From Takakia lepidozioides (lineage: Eukaryota; Streptophyta; Takakiopsida; Takakiales; Takakiaceae), in assembly GCA_030704615.1 (NCBI GenBank), contig CM060732.1:47535053-47599052 (forward strand): a stretch of 64,000 bases of DNA. The letters run 5' to 3'. The notes beneath the pieces were generated by a model. It did no database searches, was not told the origin of the DNA, and saw only the letters and a list, made by a program, of their open reading frames with translations. The translations under genes were made by a program, and so were the position numbers. Shown in pieces: positions 43,940-54,459 of the stretch (position 1 is its first letter; each line of letters starts with the position of its first letter).

Positions 43940-44185
43940 TTGGGATAGCATGTACTATGTTGGATGCAGGACGATGGCAGGCATGAGGGCAGGACGCCAG
44001 TTGGATGTTCAGCAAACGACTGTGCCTGATTCAATGCTTCCACCCTCGTCAATTGCCTGCTGAAAGCACCCAGCAGCTTTCTTGAAAAAACTGGCATGGC
44101 CAGGGCATGCGTCAGGTCCCCGCAGCGGGCACATGAGGCGCGGGGGGCGTGCCGCGCGGTGTGTGGGCGATGGAGGAGGGGGTGC
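43940..44185 (-). repeat. GC-rich PPR-flank repeat, inverted copy
   Basis: On the minus strand it repeats the 4930-5110 segment (GCGCCTCATGTGCCCGCTGC, then GCCCTGGCCATGCC). About 100 bp of unrelated sequence (near 44000-44090) interrupts it. Confidence 0.6.
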
Positions 44186-44189
44186 ACTG

Positions 44190-44585
44190 CAAGTTATGTG
44201 GTCTACTACCACGTGGCAGCAGTGCTGCTCGTCGTGGCGCCGCCACGTCGGCGTCCACATCTGCGTCCACGTCCGCGTCCATGTGTCACCGCGCTTCGGT
44301 GAGTCGGTCCACTCATCCGGAGGGAAAAGTCAAAGTCAGGCCAAAAGTCAGACACACGGGTGGCCCGCCTGGTTACGCCACGTGGTTCTTCAACATTAAT
44401 CCCATTAATCGCTGAGCAGTTGTTCGCGCGTCTGCGTCCTTTACTACTCCAATCATTGGATGTTCAACCCAACTACCACGTCTGTTGTAACTAGTCGTTT
44501 GTAACTTCCAGTCGATCCCAGTTTTTTGACTTTTACGACTCAAAATGAGTCGTTACCCCAGTGGTAAATGACACGAATGCTTCTA
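44190..44585. promoter_or_regulatory. promoter-like cluster of ACGT-core (G-box/ABRE-type) motifs without a gene
   Basis: Within about 190 bases lie ACCACGTGGCAG (about 44210), CGCCACGTCGG (about 44240), CCACGTCCG (about 44267) and CGCCACGTGGTT (about 44376), all bZIP/bHLH target cores, with TTGAC W-box cores near 44330 and 44530. No coding sequence follows: gypsy copy 4 starts at 44586. It may be the orphaned promoter of a lost gene. Confidence 0.4.
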
Positions 44586-46620
44586 GTGGAAGCGGTGGTC
44601 GCCAAGACTTGCAAGGTAGACAACTACTCTTGTGAGTTGTATCAGGAGACTGGCCCCCTGCGTAAAGGGAGTCAGTTAATGTTCGTGAATGGGATAATTT
44701 CCGGAACTAACGTGTCGTTGTTGGTGGACACATGAGCGTCGCACTCCTTCATGACACCGGCAACAGCACAAAAGCTGGGACTCTTGACAAGTGACGTGGG
44801 GGCCTCTATTGAGGTGCGTTCTGCCAAATGAGAACCGCAACTGATGCAAGGTTGACATTCGATGTTCCTCTTCAACTGGGGAGTTGAGAGGGATGTGATA
44901 ACTTCACCGTCTGCGAGATCGATGGAGTGGATCTCATTTTGGGAATGATATTTTTGAGCAAATCCGGAGCGGTCATAGATGGCCGCAAGAGAGTAGTCAC
45001 GCTACCGTATGGGAATGGTGGCGAAGTTTTAAGAGTGTCGGAAACGCCCAACCCAATGGGAGGGCGAATAAACCTGTTGTCAGCAAAAGAGTGGGCCGTG
45101 GAGGAGCCACACGAGCCCCAGTTCTTGTTTTACGTAAGACAAGTGGAGGGAAAAGGCGATAGGGAGCTGAGCCCAGATTGGATCAAGGGGATCTTGGAGA
45201 AATATCAGGATGTGATGCCGGAGGATTTACCAAGCGGCTTGCCACCGCGAAGAGGAGTTGACCACAAGATTGAGATGATACCGGGATTGGAGCCGCCTGC
45301 CTAGGCGCCCTACCGGTTGAGCCAAAGAGAGTTGGTCGAGCTGAAGACTCAGCTCAAGGATCTAATGTCAAAGGGGTACATCCGGCCGAGTAAGTCACCT
45401 TACGGAGCCCCGGTGCTATTCGCAGACAAGAAGGATGGGACGTTGCGGATGTGTGTTGATTAAAAGGCTCTGAATAAGGTGACTATCAAGAACCGGTACC
45501 CTTTGCCAAGGATCGACGACCTCTTCGATCGGTTAGCAGGAGCGAAGTATTTCAGCCGGATTGATTTGCGCTCCGGCTACCATCAAATTCGAGTGGCGGA
45601 AGGAGATGAGGAGAAGACCGCGTGCATGACAAGATATGATTCATATGAGTTCTTGGTGATGCCTTTTGGGCTCACCAACGCACCCGCGACCTTTAGCACG
45701 CTAATGAAAAGCCTTTTCCAAGAATGGTTGGATGATTTTGTGATCTTGTACATCGACGACATCTTGGTGTACTCGAAAACAAAGGAAGAGCACCTGGAGC
45801 ACCTCAAAAGGGTGTTCCAGAAATTGCGGGAAGGAAAGCTGTATGTCAAAGCTTCAAAGTGCGAATTCGGGGTCACAAAAGTGGAGTTTCTAGGGCATGT
45901 GATTACACAGGATGGGATCAAAATGGATGACAGAAAGGTGAAGGCGATCTTAGACTGGGAGCCTCCGACTTCGGTCTCGGGAGTGCAATCTTTCCTAGGA
46001 CTCGCCTCCTATTACCGAAAGTATGTGAGAAATTTCGCCAAGATCGCGGGGCCGCTGTCAGACCTTCTGTGTAAATCCAATGTATGGGTATGGAACACCT
46101 TTTGTGGCCAAGTTTTTGCCGAGTTGAAGCAGTGGATGGCGGAAGCTCCGGTCTTGAAAATTCCGGAGTTCGACCGTCCATTTGAGATTCATACAGATGC
46201 GTCGGACTTTGCAATTGGGGGTGTGCTCATGCAGGATGGACGTCCAGTGGCTTACGAAAGTAAGAAATTGAATGAAGTGGAGCGACGGTGGCCAACGTAC
46301 GAGAAAGAGATGAAGGCGGTGGTGCATTGCCTTGAGCTTTGGCACCACTATATTGGTTCCAACCCGGTGAAGGTGTTCACGGACAATGTCACGGTGAAGT
46401 ATTTTGCCACGCAGCCTAAGCTGTCCCCAAAACAACTTAGGTGGCAAGACACTTTGGTAGTGTTCGACGTGGATATCCAGTACAAACCGGGACGAGACAA
46501 TGTGGTGACCGATGCTTTAAGTAGAAAACAATAGTTTTTGTTGGTGTACAGGGGCGAGACAACACTCCAAAGGAAAATCCGGAAGGCTTACCGGAAGGGT
46601 GAGATGGCAAAGTCCGTGAT
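44586..46620 (+). pseudogene. protease-RT-RNase H remnant of gypsy copy 4
   Basis: Protease is dead: the catalytic DTGA has become DT-stop-A (TGA at 44733). More stops follow at 44829 and 44885 (TGG to TGA), 45302 and 45461. From 45479 the frame is open for 351 codons and is the best-preserved RT/RNase H in the window: [70 protein letters not shown], then [20 protein letters not shown] and [13 protein letters not shown], to a TAG at 46532. Confidence 0.92.
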
Positions 46621-47291
46621 GCGAGAGTGCCGAAATTAGGTGACTCCCATCCAAGGGGCAAGGAAACTTGCACCTTCTTTGGGAGTTCACGTGCTAGTGC
46701 GCACCTGACGCATGCGCGTACTATAACTACGCTACTGAGAGGGTTGCCTTGTAGTGCGGGCTAATGCGGAAGCTACGTGCTTCCGTTCACGTATTATAAT
46801 CGTGTAGCCTCGGGACGAAGTTGTAGTGCGGCTTCGGCGTGTTCCCACACCTCAGGCCAACATTCTAAGGCGGACCCAATTGTAGTGATTGGGGCGCACA
46901 GTTAGTTCAAGGTTATTTTCCTAGTCAAAAAGGGTTCAAGGTGAACCCTTGCTCAAGGTGATGCCAAAAGCGGCATCATGAGCGGTCGCAAGCAATGTTG
47001 TTGTTGCAGTAAGGCGATTCGATCCTCGGGGAGGATCGTTCCTTTTCCCTGAAGTGGGCCAAAAAGAGTGCACTGGGAAGAGCTTCAGAGGCTCCACCCT
47101 TGGCTGGGACTTGGAGGAAGTCGGCCGAACTAGCTAGTGGAGAGTAGAGTCAAGTGGGGGTTTGGTTCTTTGCCTTGGGACGCCATGGTACGGAAACAAA
47201 CTCCTTGATGTGGGACGTCACAACTTGGATGTTCGTTTCTACAGAATGGACAAGTCGATGAGGACATCGACTCCCTATTGGTAGGGGTGTG

Positions 47292-48016
47292 TGTCGCGGC
47301 CCTTTGCCTTGAGGGCAGGGGGTCGGGACACAAGAGGGGCTGCCCCTGCGGGTGGGGGCAGTGGCAACAATAGATGCGGGGGCTGAAGCACCCTTGAGTG
47401 CCCAAGGCACTCAAGGAGGCGAAGGCGCTCACTAGGTGGAGCCTCGCACACCGGGTTGCGGTAGGGGTGGTTCCACGAGGGGTGGTGGTAGCTTAGTGGG
47501 TCTTAGTGGGGGTGACATAGGACTCACCATGGGGTGGAAACCTTGTGGTGGGAGTTGTGGGGAGTCTTGGGACTCATCACGGTCCAATGGGGCCGTGGTG
47601 GGTGAGCCAAGACTTACCGCGACTCGTCACCGGGAGTCGAGGGTTTTCATGGTGGTTCGCCATAAAATGGCAGGGTTGTTTGTGAAACCCCCGGGACAAT
47701 CACAGAAGTATATATATGGAGTAGTAACCCCGAGAACGGTGCAAGTCCGTTGGTGACCAAAAACTAGTGAGTAAGCGTGCGAGCCGGAAAGCGACCAAGG
47801 TGTGGGGAGCCATTCCAGACTGCCAACATCCAAAGGGAATTTCCACTAGGCCCAAATTGAGAGAGGGTCTTGTGGAGGAGTAAAGGGGGACTGTTATGTC
47901 TCGGTGAGCAGCCGAAGCTCCAAGTTGGCCCGGCGGCCAGTTTGGGAGTTAGGCGCGCGCATCAAAACGAGTAACTATGACTTGAAAGGGAACTTACCGA
48001 AGTGAGGTGCGCGACA
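47292..48016 (+). repeat. 3' LTR of gypsy copy 4
   Basis: 725 bp, TGTCGCGGCC...GTGCGCGACA, with a longer TA repeat at its TATA box near 47709. It is the most diverged LTR of the set. The hairpin-rich untranslated region lies just upstream (46640-47291). Confidence 0.92.
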
Positions 48017-48340
48017 CCCTTGAATCCATTCAAGGATGTTGAGAAAGGGTTTTTTGTGCTCGTTCGCCCTCATGACCCAACGACGTGCCCGGTCTGGATG
48101 GGAATGACAATTTCAGATGTCATCCGAGAAAGGGAAGATCCTAATTTTAAGAAGTGAAGGTGGAGTGGTGGAGACCGAAGAAAAGAGGTAACCTCTCAGA
48201 CTTTGAGAGGTACAGGGACTGTTGGTCAAAAGTTTGGGAGTACATCCCGTCAGATCCTGCTCAATGGATCCACGTGAACAATGTCGCCACGAAAAAATAC
48301 GACAAGAAATAGTACCAAGAGAATTATAGTGATGGAAGCA
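48017..48340 (+). pseudogene. 3' fragment of an unrecognised protein gene
   Basis: Directly after the LTR the frame reads NPFKDVEKGFFVLVRPHDPT, then WMGMTISDVIREREDPNFKK to a TGA. One base on, it continues KVEWWRPKKRGNLSDFERYR, DCWSKVWEYIPSDPAQWIHV to a TAG near 48310. The composition is like a real protein C-terminus with a single frameshift. I recognise no family. It has no upstream part here, so gypsy copy 4 probably inserted into or next to the gene. Confidence 0.5.
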
Positions 48341-48429
48341 ATGAAGGCGCACGCAAATTTGGAGGACGCTAACCTTCAGCCAGATACCTAAAGGTTGTCT
48401 TCTTGCAAACCACTTTCCGTCCATGGACT

Positions 48430-48984
48430 AAATATTGAGGTCATTTCCGGTCCTTCGTTTTAAGATAAAAAAAATTCTTTACGTTTTTTTCCCTTCGTGT
48501 TTGCGTTGGGGGATCCTTCCTGTTTTCTTTTTCTGTCGCAGTGAACCTCGAGTGGGCAGTGGATGTTTATTTTTTATTTTTTTTGACGTGCTGGACTCTG
48601 CACTGCTGTACATTCTGTTCATCTACAAATATTCGTGTGGGGGATTCTGGCTTACAAAACAGACAATGCACCCAAAAAATATAAAATGCTAGCACAACCC
48701 CTGGAGTCTTTCTTTTCCAATCCGGTCTAAATGTTTTTTTCCAATGTCTTGTCATTGCGCCAATTCCAGTCCGTCTCTCAGTGCTTGCACTTGACTCAAG
48801 CCAAGTCTCCAACTGAGGTATCCCAAGAGGACCCTTACCCTACCATTATTGTCATACTTTTCAATTTGCCACTCCTTAACTTATACCTCTCATGTTCTCC
48901 TCCTTTTCCTGGACCTCTAAGCGATCTATGTCTAGCGACAAACGGTCTTTCATGTTTGTTTGTCCATTTCTAACTTAAACCAAA
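48430..48984. other. no gene recognised
   Basis: T-rich intergenic sequence with short frames only. Confidence 0.5.
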
Positions 48985-49830
48985 GGTTCCCCTACCTTAG
49001 TAAACCCTTATCCTAGTAAAACCCTTTACCCTAAACCCTTTATCCTAAATGACCCTTAAGCATTTATCCCTAAACCCTTACCATTCCTTTTGCAAATAGG
49101 ATTTTACTATCCAATGTACCATAACCAATAATGGTTACGGACCTTATGGTAATCCAAATCTCTTCTCCCTTCCTTTTGCACTACTTTTCTCGTTTGTTTT
49201 GGATTCACATGCACTTACCAAGTTTATATATTAGTGTGCTTTCTATGTATCTTAAGACCAGGTTCCAACGACGAGTCGTTAATTTAAATACTTGTCCGTC
49301 TCAATGACTCTTCCATAATATTTGTTTCTCCATTTTTATTTTTATTTTTTACCATAATTATACACACCAAGTTATAGTGAGAGCGAGTCTTCCATATTTG
49401 TTTGTCCATTTATACCTTTATCATCACCCCTAAACCCTTACCCTTCACTTTACCCTTTCTTAAGCCGGACCCTTAGTACCCTAAACCATTACTCTTACCA
49501 TATATCAAAAACCTTTGTGTACTACCATAAATCCAAACCCTAAACGCTTATCCTTCCCTTTACCCTGGCCTTAATCCTTACCCTAAGCTTAAGCCTGACA
49601 CTTACTACCCTAAACCATTAGTATTCTTACTATATACCAAAAACCAAGTTAGTGTACTACCCTACTTACACTCTAAACCAAGTTATTGTACTACCATGTG
49701 TGAGTCTTCCATATTTGTTTGTCCCTTTCTACCCTAAATCCAAACCCTAAACCCTTACCCTTCCATTAATCCTTACCCTAAGCTTAAGCGTGACCCTTAG
49801 CACCCTAAACCATTACTCTTACCATATGCC
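48985..49830 (+). repeat. degenerate telomere-like repeat tract
   Basis: CCCTAAA, CCCTTA, ACCCTTACC and TACCCTAAACC words recur dozens of times, for example at 49015-49080, 49430-49500 and 49540-49615, separated by unrelated bases. The unit matches the plant telomere CCCTAAA read on one strand only. It is too irregular for a live telomere: an interstitial, decayed tract. Confidence 0.7.
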
Positions 49831-50589
49831 CAAAATCTTAGTGTAGTACCTTACTTAAAACTCCAAACCTTATTGTACTACCATGTTACCTCTTGTAAAA
49901 TTTGTATCATTTTCTTTTAATATTTTCTTTAATTTTGTTGGATAACATATGATAGAATGATTACATGGATATCAAATTTTCCTTACATTTTTACATTCTA
50001 CGGAGATGAGTCTTCCATATTTGTTTCTCTCTTTCTACCCTAAACCCTTCTCCGAGTCACCACAAACTTGGACCTTATTGCACTTAATATATCTAGTTAC
50101 ACCCCAAACCTTATTTTACTACCCTAGTAGGTATCTTCCTAATGTTTCAAGCTATTTTAATATTTTACTGCCCTTCTCACAACCAAAACATCATTCCAAT
50201 GGCATTGTCTCTGAATATTGTGCTTGTCAACATGAAGATTCAATCAAAATTACTATCAGCTTATATCGAGTATGGTAGAGTATGAGTCTACCCCATGTTT
50301 GATTCGACACATTTGTTTATTGTGATTACATAAGGTAATATTACATCATTCGACTTGCCAGTGGACGTTCAATGAATTGTTCAGTACTGCAACTTCACAA
50401 GCACTTCAATGTCAAATGGACATCTTATATGTCACATTTTGAAGCAAGTATGACATCACTCGTAATTTCACAAAGTTCAATCACACATTATTGTCCATGA
50501 TATTATTAACATTTGAATTAATTTTAATTCAAATATATATTAAGTTTGGTCCGGATTTAAGCCAAAAGTCCAGAATTAGTTAAAATAGG
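49831..50589. other. AT-rich sequence, no gene recognised
   Basis: AT-rich, with scattered telomere-like words up to about 50060 and nothing else supportable. Confidence 0.5.
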
Positions 50590-50720
50590 ATTAATTGTGA
50601 CAGGCTGGAGAAGCTGCCAAAGTCCATCACCAAACTCACTCAGTTGGAGTCGCTTAACATGTTTAGTTGTGATCGGTTGGCGATGTGGTCGTGGGTGGGT
50701 GAGATGACAACATTGTGATG
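50590..50720 (+). pseudogene. leucine-rich repeat remnant (NLR/LRR-type)
   Basis: An open stretch reads CDRLEKLPKSITKLTQLESL followed by NMFSCDRLAM, one complete and one partial LRR unit with the LxxLPxSIxxLxxLxxLxxxxC pattern seen in plant resistance proteins and related LRR proteins. Nothing upstream or downstream continues it, so only a fragment remains. Whether the source was an NLR or another LRR protein cannot be told. Confidence 0.7.
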
Positions 50721-51080
50721 GCTTACACAAATCCGACCGCGCTATTAAGGAGTTTGTTGATGATGGATTCACTTTTCGAGAAGAATTCCGAAAGAAGTTT
50801 GGAGATGAACCTGCTACAAGTATAACATATTCATAAAACTTGTTTATTTATATATTTATTGATTCACTTATTTATTAAGTACATGATCTTGAACTAAAAA
50901 CAAGCAACTGTTTTATTTTACAGGTACCACAAAATACTTTCTTCACACTTTTCGAGAAAGTTTTGACGAAAAACATTCACCAAAAAGGATAGCATGAATG
51001 TATTGAATAGTCACAACAAATGAAAGAGAGTGTACGAGACGAGGGAGCTTCACTTTGATTTTGGCATTGACCTTTTTCAC

Positions 51081-51284
51081 ATGAAGTATCTAACGTACAA
51101 CGATGTTGATAAAGTGCTGAAGAAAGCTCGATCCAAACGAGATGAATCTGAAGTTCAAGATGACTACACCTGCACCTCTGAAATTTCTCAGATATATGTT
51201 ACTGAATCACGGGTCCTACCTGAGATATCAACTCTAAATCTGAGTTCACTGTCTGCCTCAAAAGGTTCTCCTGCAAAAAAATAA
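51081..51284 (+). CDS. small ORF of unknown function upstream of the GIY-YIG ORF
   Basis: From ATG 51081 it runs 67 codons: MKYLTYNDVDKVLKKARSKR, acidic DESEVQDDY, Ser-rich tail LSSLSASKGSPAKK. The frame is open 17 codons further up. It may be an exon: an ACAG acceptor-like site lies near 50925 and AT-rich sequence surrounds it. No family recognised. It ends 16 bases before the GIY-YIG start, in the same direction but another frame phase. Confidence 0.3.
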   Translation: MKYLTYNDVDKVLKKARSKRDESEVQDDYTCTSEISQIYVTESRVLPEISTLNLSSLSASKGSPAKK

Positions 51285-51300
51285 TGTAAGATGATGAAAA

Positions 51301-51588
51301 ATGATCGAACCTAAAAAAATTATCTACAAGATAACGTATTTGCAAAATAGAAAAGTTTATGTTGGTCAAAGTATAAACCCTTCCAATAGGTTTTTACAAC
51401 GTCGACATAAACCACCTAGTAAAATGAAAGATGATGTCTTGAATTTTACACCTTTTATTGATAACTTTGTTCTAGAAATACTTGCTAGTACAAAAGATCG
51501 TAACAGATTAGAAGCTTGGTATATTTCTAGTCTAGATACATATAAAAATGGTTATAATAGATTTTTTGGTCGTCCAACATTATGTTAA
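51301..51588 (+). CDS. stand-alone GIY-YIG endonuclease domain protein
   Basis: 95 residues from a true ATG to TAA. The whole protein is one GIY-YIG nuclease domain: IIYKI (7-11) in place of GIY, KVYVGQS (18-24) holding YVG, the catalytic Arg (R30), His36, VLEILAS (57-63), the catalytic Glu in LEAWYI (E71) and KNGYN (82-86). These nucleases cut DNA with one metal ion and occur in homing endonucleases, phages, large DNA viruses, Penelope-like retroelements and repair proteins. Here no RT, intron or DNA-binding domain is attached. The surroundings are strongly AT-rich, unlike the rest of the window. All key residues are present and there is no stop or frameshift, which is unusual in this relic-filled region. 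The origin could be viral, organellar or a mobile element; the sequence alone does not decide. Confidence 0.75.
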   Translation: MIEPKKIIYKITYLQNRKVYVGQSINPSNRFLQRRHKPPSKMKDDVLNFTPFIDNFVLEILASTKDRNRLEAWYISSLDTYKNGYNRFFGRPTLC

Positions 51589-53837
51589 AAATATTGGTTT
51601 CTAAAATATAATAAAAATAGTTGATATTTTTCTGCATTGTATTTATACAATATTATATATAGTATTAATATTTTCTGAATAAAAAATGTTTATTGAATTT
51701 TCAAAATTATCATGCACACTATCTCATATTTTCAAGATATCATCAATATTTATGACATTGTTATCAGGCCACTTGAATGTTACATCATTTCAACAAATGT
51801 ATCAAAAATATTCAAGCATGATATCAGTATAGTATATGTAACTTAAATATTAGAAATATTTAATTATAATAAAAATTTCAGGATTAGATTATAAATAAGT
51901 ATATAAAATATAATATTATTAATAACTAATTATAATAAATAATAATAAATTAAGAACTACCTATAATCTATGAACGTCGCTATATAAATCAACTATAATT
52001 CTATCCATCATCGATCAATCATTTGTTTCTATCTATTATCATAAATCAACCATTTTCAGTTACAGTCAAGTTTATTACAAACATGTTTATTTATTTACAT
52101 ATTTTTTTATTCAATCTGTATTTTTACTGTTACTCTTACATATCATATTATCATATGCTTTCAACCTCAGATTCATCATTTGAGTTAAATATAATCAAAT
52201 CAATTTTTTTTATCATACTACATTTCCAAAACTTGAAATGTATCAAATATAATATTTATAATAACGATTTTTAATTATTAGTAATAAACATAAATATATA
52301 ATCATTTAACTATTTATAATAAAAATGAATATATGTTTTTTAATATTTAAATATAATCAATATATAATACTATAATACTATATTATATCATGTTTTCAAC
52401 CTCAGACTTCATCATTTCAATAAGTTTCAATCAAATTATTTATCATATTACATTTCCAAAACTCCAATTTATTTAACCTTTATGGTTAATCTTAAAGGCC
52501 TTTTGGCCATAATTTTGTATGCTATAATGGATAGTTATAAGGATTTGAATCCCTACACAAAAAAGTTATTGTGAATACCAAAGCTGCGACAAGGAATGTT
52601 GCAAGGATGTCTTGGCGCGGGGTCAATGGCCACAAGGCTACGGCAAACCCCGTCTTATGAGTACATTCTTTGCAGAGCATACCTGCCAGATTGAAGAAAA
52701 AAAAATTGATCTCAAGAAACCATTTAAAAAGTTGTTCTGATTCCCGTGCGTCAAAAATCTTATAAGTGCAATTCATTGTCAAGAATGCAGGCTACAGCTG
52801 TAAGCACCGACATTTGAACTCGATACTTCCGAGCCAACGCGATGACCGCACCTGTTGTGGCAACACCCTCCCCTACTTGACTCATGGAGGACAAAATGTC
52901 GTCAAGTTTTCTACCTAACCCCTATCTGACCCCACAGATCCATTCCTTGACAGTGTCACAAAAAAATAAGCATAATGTCCCCAGATCCAGAAAAGTCTTG
53001 AAAGGCATGCCAATCTGAGTAGCCTGACCAACAAGAGCCGCCATGCAATTGTTCCCAAGCTTCATTTTTCTTATTGGTCATGGTTGACTGTTGAGGGCGT
53101 ATGGTACCCTTTGGGATTTAACTCTTTTTTTTCCCTTCAATAATTCAACTATTAACAATATACCTAGTTATTTGGCTTTAAAAAAATGTGACCTTTTGGC
53201 TCAAATATATTAGGGTTTAGCCAGAACTTGTCGACGTGGCATTCTATCTTGCTGAAAAAGAAAAACTTGGCACTAGCTAGCATCCTAAGAAGGCTCCCCA
53301 TGAATGGGCCCGAGTTGCTCAGCATCATGACTGGCACCGAGGGACGGGGAAGTGGCGAAGCTGGGTGTGACTGGAACGGAAACCCAAACAGGCTCATTAG
53401 GAAGAGAGTGAGCGTAGAGTAGGCGCCTTGCCCACCACACGTGTCGAGGAAACGACGCCCGAGATGTTGTGCCTTGGTTGACCCTTCGGGTCTCTTGTGC
53501 GATCTACCTTCTCGCGCGCGTCGTGTGGATTGTTGTTGTTGTTGCTGTTGTGGGAGCGCGATTTCATAGATCCGATAGTAAATATCTGCGGGCATCGGTT
53601 GTGAGGAGGGAGATCTTCGGATTTAGTGTGGGATTGGTTCACACGAGTTAGGGTAATTTGTCATAGCCGAGATGGACACCTGATTTAGTCGCAGTGGTGG
53701 GGAAGAGGGATGCGAGGGAGTTCGGATCTGCAGTAATTGGTTTGAGATGTTTCCTTGTGTTATATACATAGACTCCAACATTCATGGGATCATCATCTGA
53801 CAGTAGCGATAGCTTTTGTCTTGAATTGTAGTGCGAG
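51589..53837. other. AT-rich region, no gene recognised
   Basis: 51600-52500 is very AT-rich with no credible frame. 52500-53160 contains a faint tRNA-like box B (GAGTTCAAATG, minus strand, near 52820). 53160-53640 has a 143-codon minus-strand frame with a Gln run from a CAG/TTG microsatellite (about 53530-53550) and low-complexity composition, which I do not accept as a gene. Confidence 0.5.
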
Positions 53838-54051
53838 GTAATCTGGAGTTTTCTTGTGAAAATGTTTAGCAACACTCGGTCTATCCAGCGGAAGCATTGT
53901 GGGCTGTGTACGTATGTTTGGTAATTGTGAGATTAGAGAAATGTGATCATCAGTTGTCGATGTCTGTTTTTCTCTTCACTCTCCCCGTTTTTCCTGCTTT
54001 CTTAGCATTTTAAGTGGATCGGTTAGCTGTAAAAGAAGCTGCAGGGGGTGG
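53838..54051 (+). repeat. about 210-bp repeat flanking arm C, copied at 61290-61510
   Basis: From TCTGGAGTTTTCTTGTGAAA through GTCTATCCAGCGGAAGCATT to AGAAGCTGCAGGGG the two stretches agree with few changes. They sit just outside each end of arm C in the same orientation, so arm C is bracketed by direct copies. Confidence 0.85.
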
Positions 54052-54459
54052 AAATGACAAAATTGGACTTTCAGAATGTGTCACCCTTCAAAACAATTTC
54101 ATGCACTCGAAGGCTTTACAAGTCTTTGGTGGCTGATATTGGACGGTGCGTGCAATAGTGTAGATATCAGTGGATGTGCCAAGGACACTGCCCGATGTGC
54201 CGTTCTTCGAGTTGTCAGTAATTCAGGCCACCTTGTCACGCATTCTCTATATCTGGTACTCATTTCTCTCTCTCTCTTTTTTGGTATGTGCCATTGTTCT
54301 CAAAAGAACAGTGAAACACTAAAATTATGTGTGCTGGCTTTACACCCCATCTGCCAATCATCAAGGGACAACTGTTTGTCCGGACATTTATATGCATATA
54401 CAACATTGAGACTTAAAAGATGTAGACTAGACTCCTGCATTGACAAGCCACTTGTCACA

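Larger units (their letters stand above)
44586..48016 (+). mobile_element. Ty3/gypsy chromovirus copy 4, internally deleted
   Basis: Starts inside the protease region (GTGGAAGCGGTGGTCGCC matches copy 2 at 30787). It continues through RT and RNase H, then jumps at about 46622 to the post-chromodomain untranslated region. About 1.64 kb covering integrase and chromodomain is missing relative to copy 2. It ends with a complete 3' LTR. Confidence 0.95.

Noticed and set aside
48985-49830. True chromosome-end telomere
   Set aside because: The units are irregular and interrupted, and the sequence continues for 14 kb with other features.
51301-51588. Endogenous giant-virus insertion based on the GIY-YIG ORF
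   Set aside because: Only one small nuclease is recognisable. No capsid, polymerase or other viral hallmark gene is seen, so viral origin remains a hypothesis only.
52790-52870. Possible tRNA gene or SINE head (GAGTTCAAATG on the minus strand)
   Set aside because: No acceptor stem or anticodon arm can be folded, and box A is poor. Not enough to call.
53164-53642. 143-codon minus-strand ORF with a glutamine run
   Set aside because: The Gln run is a simple-sequence microsatellite. The rest is low-complexity, with no motif and no splice or start context.
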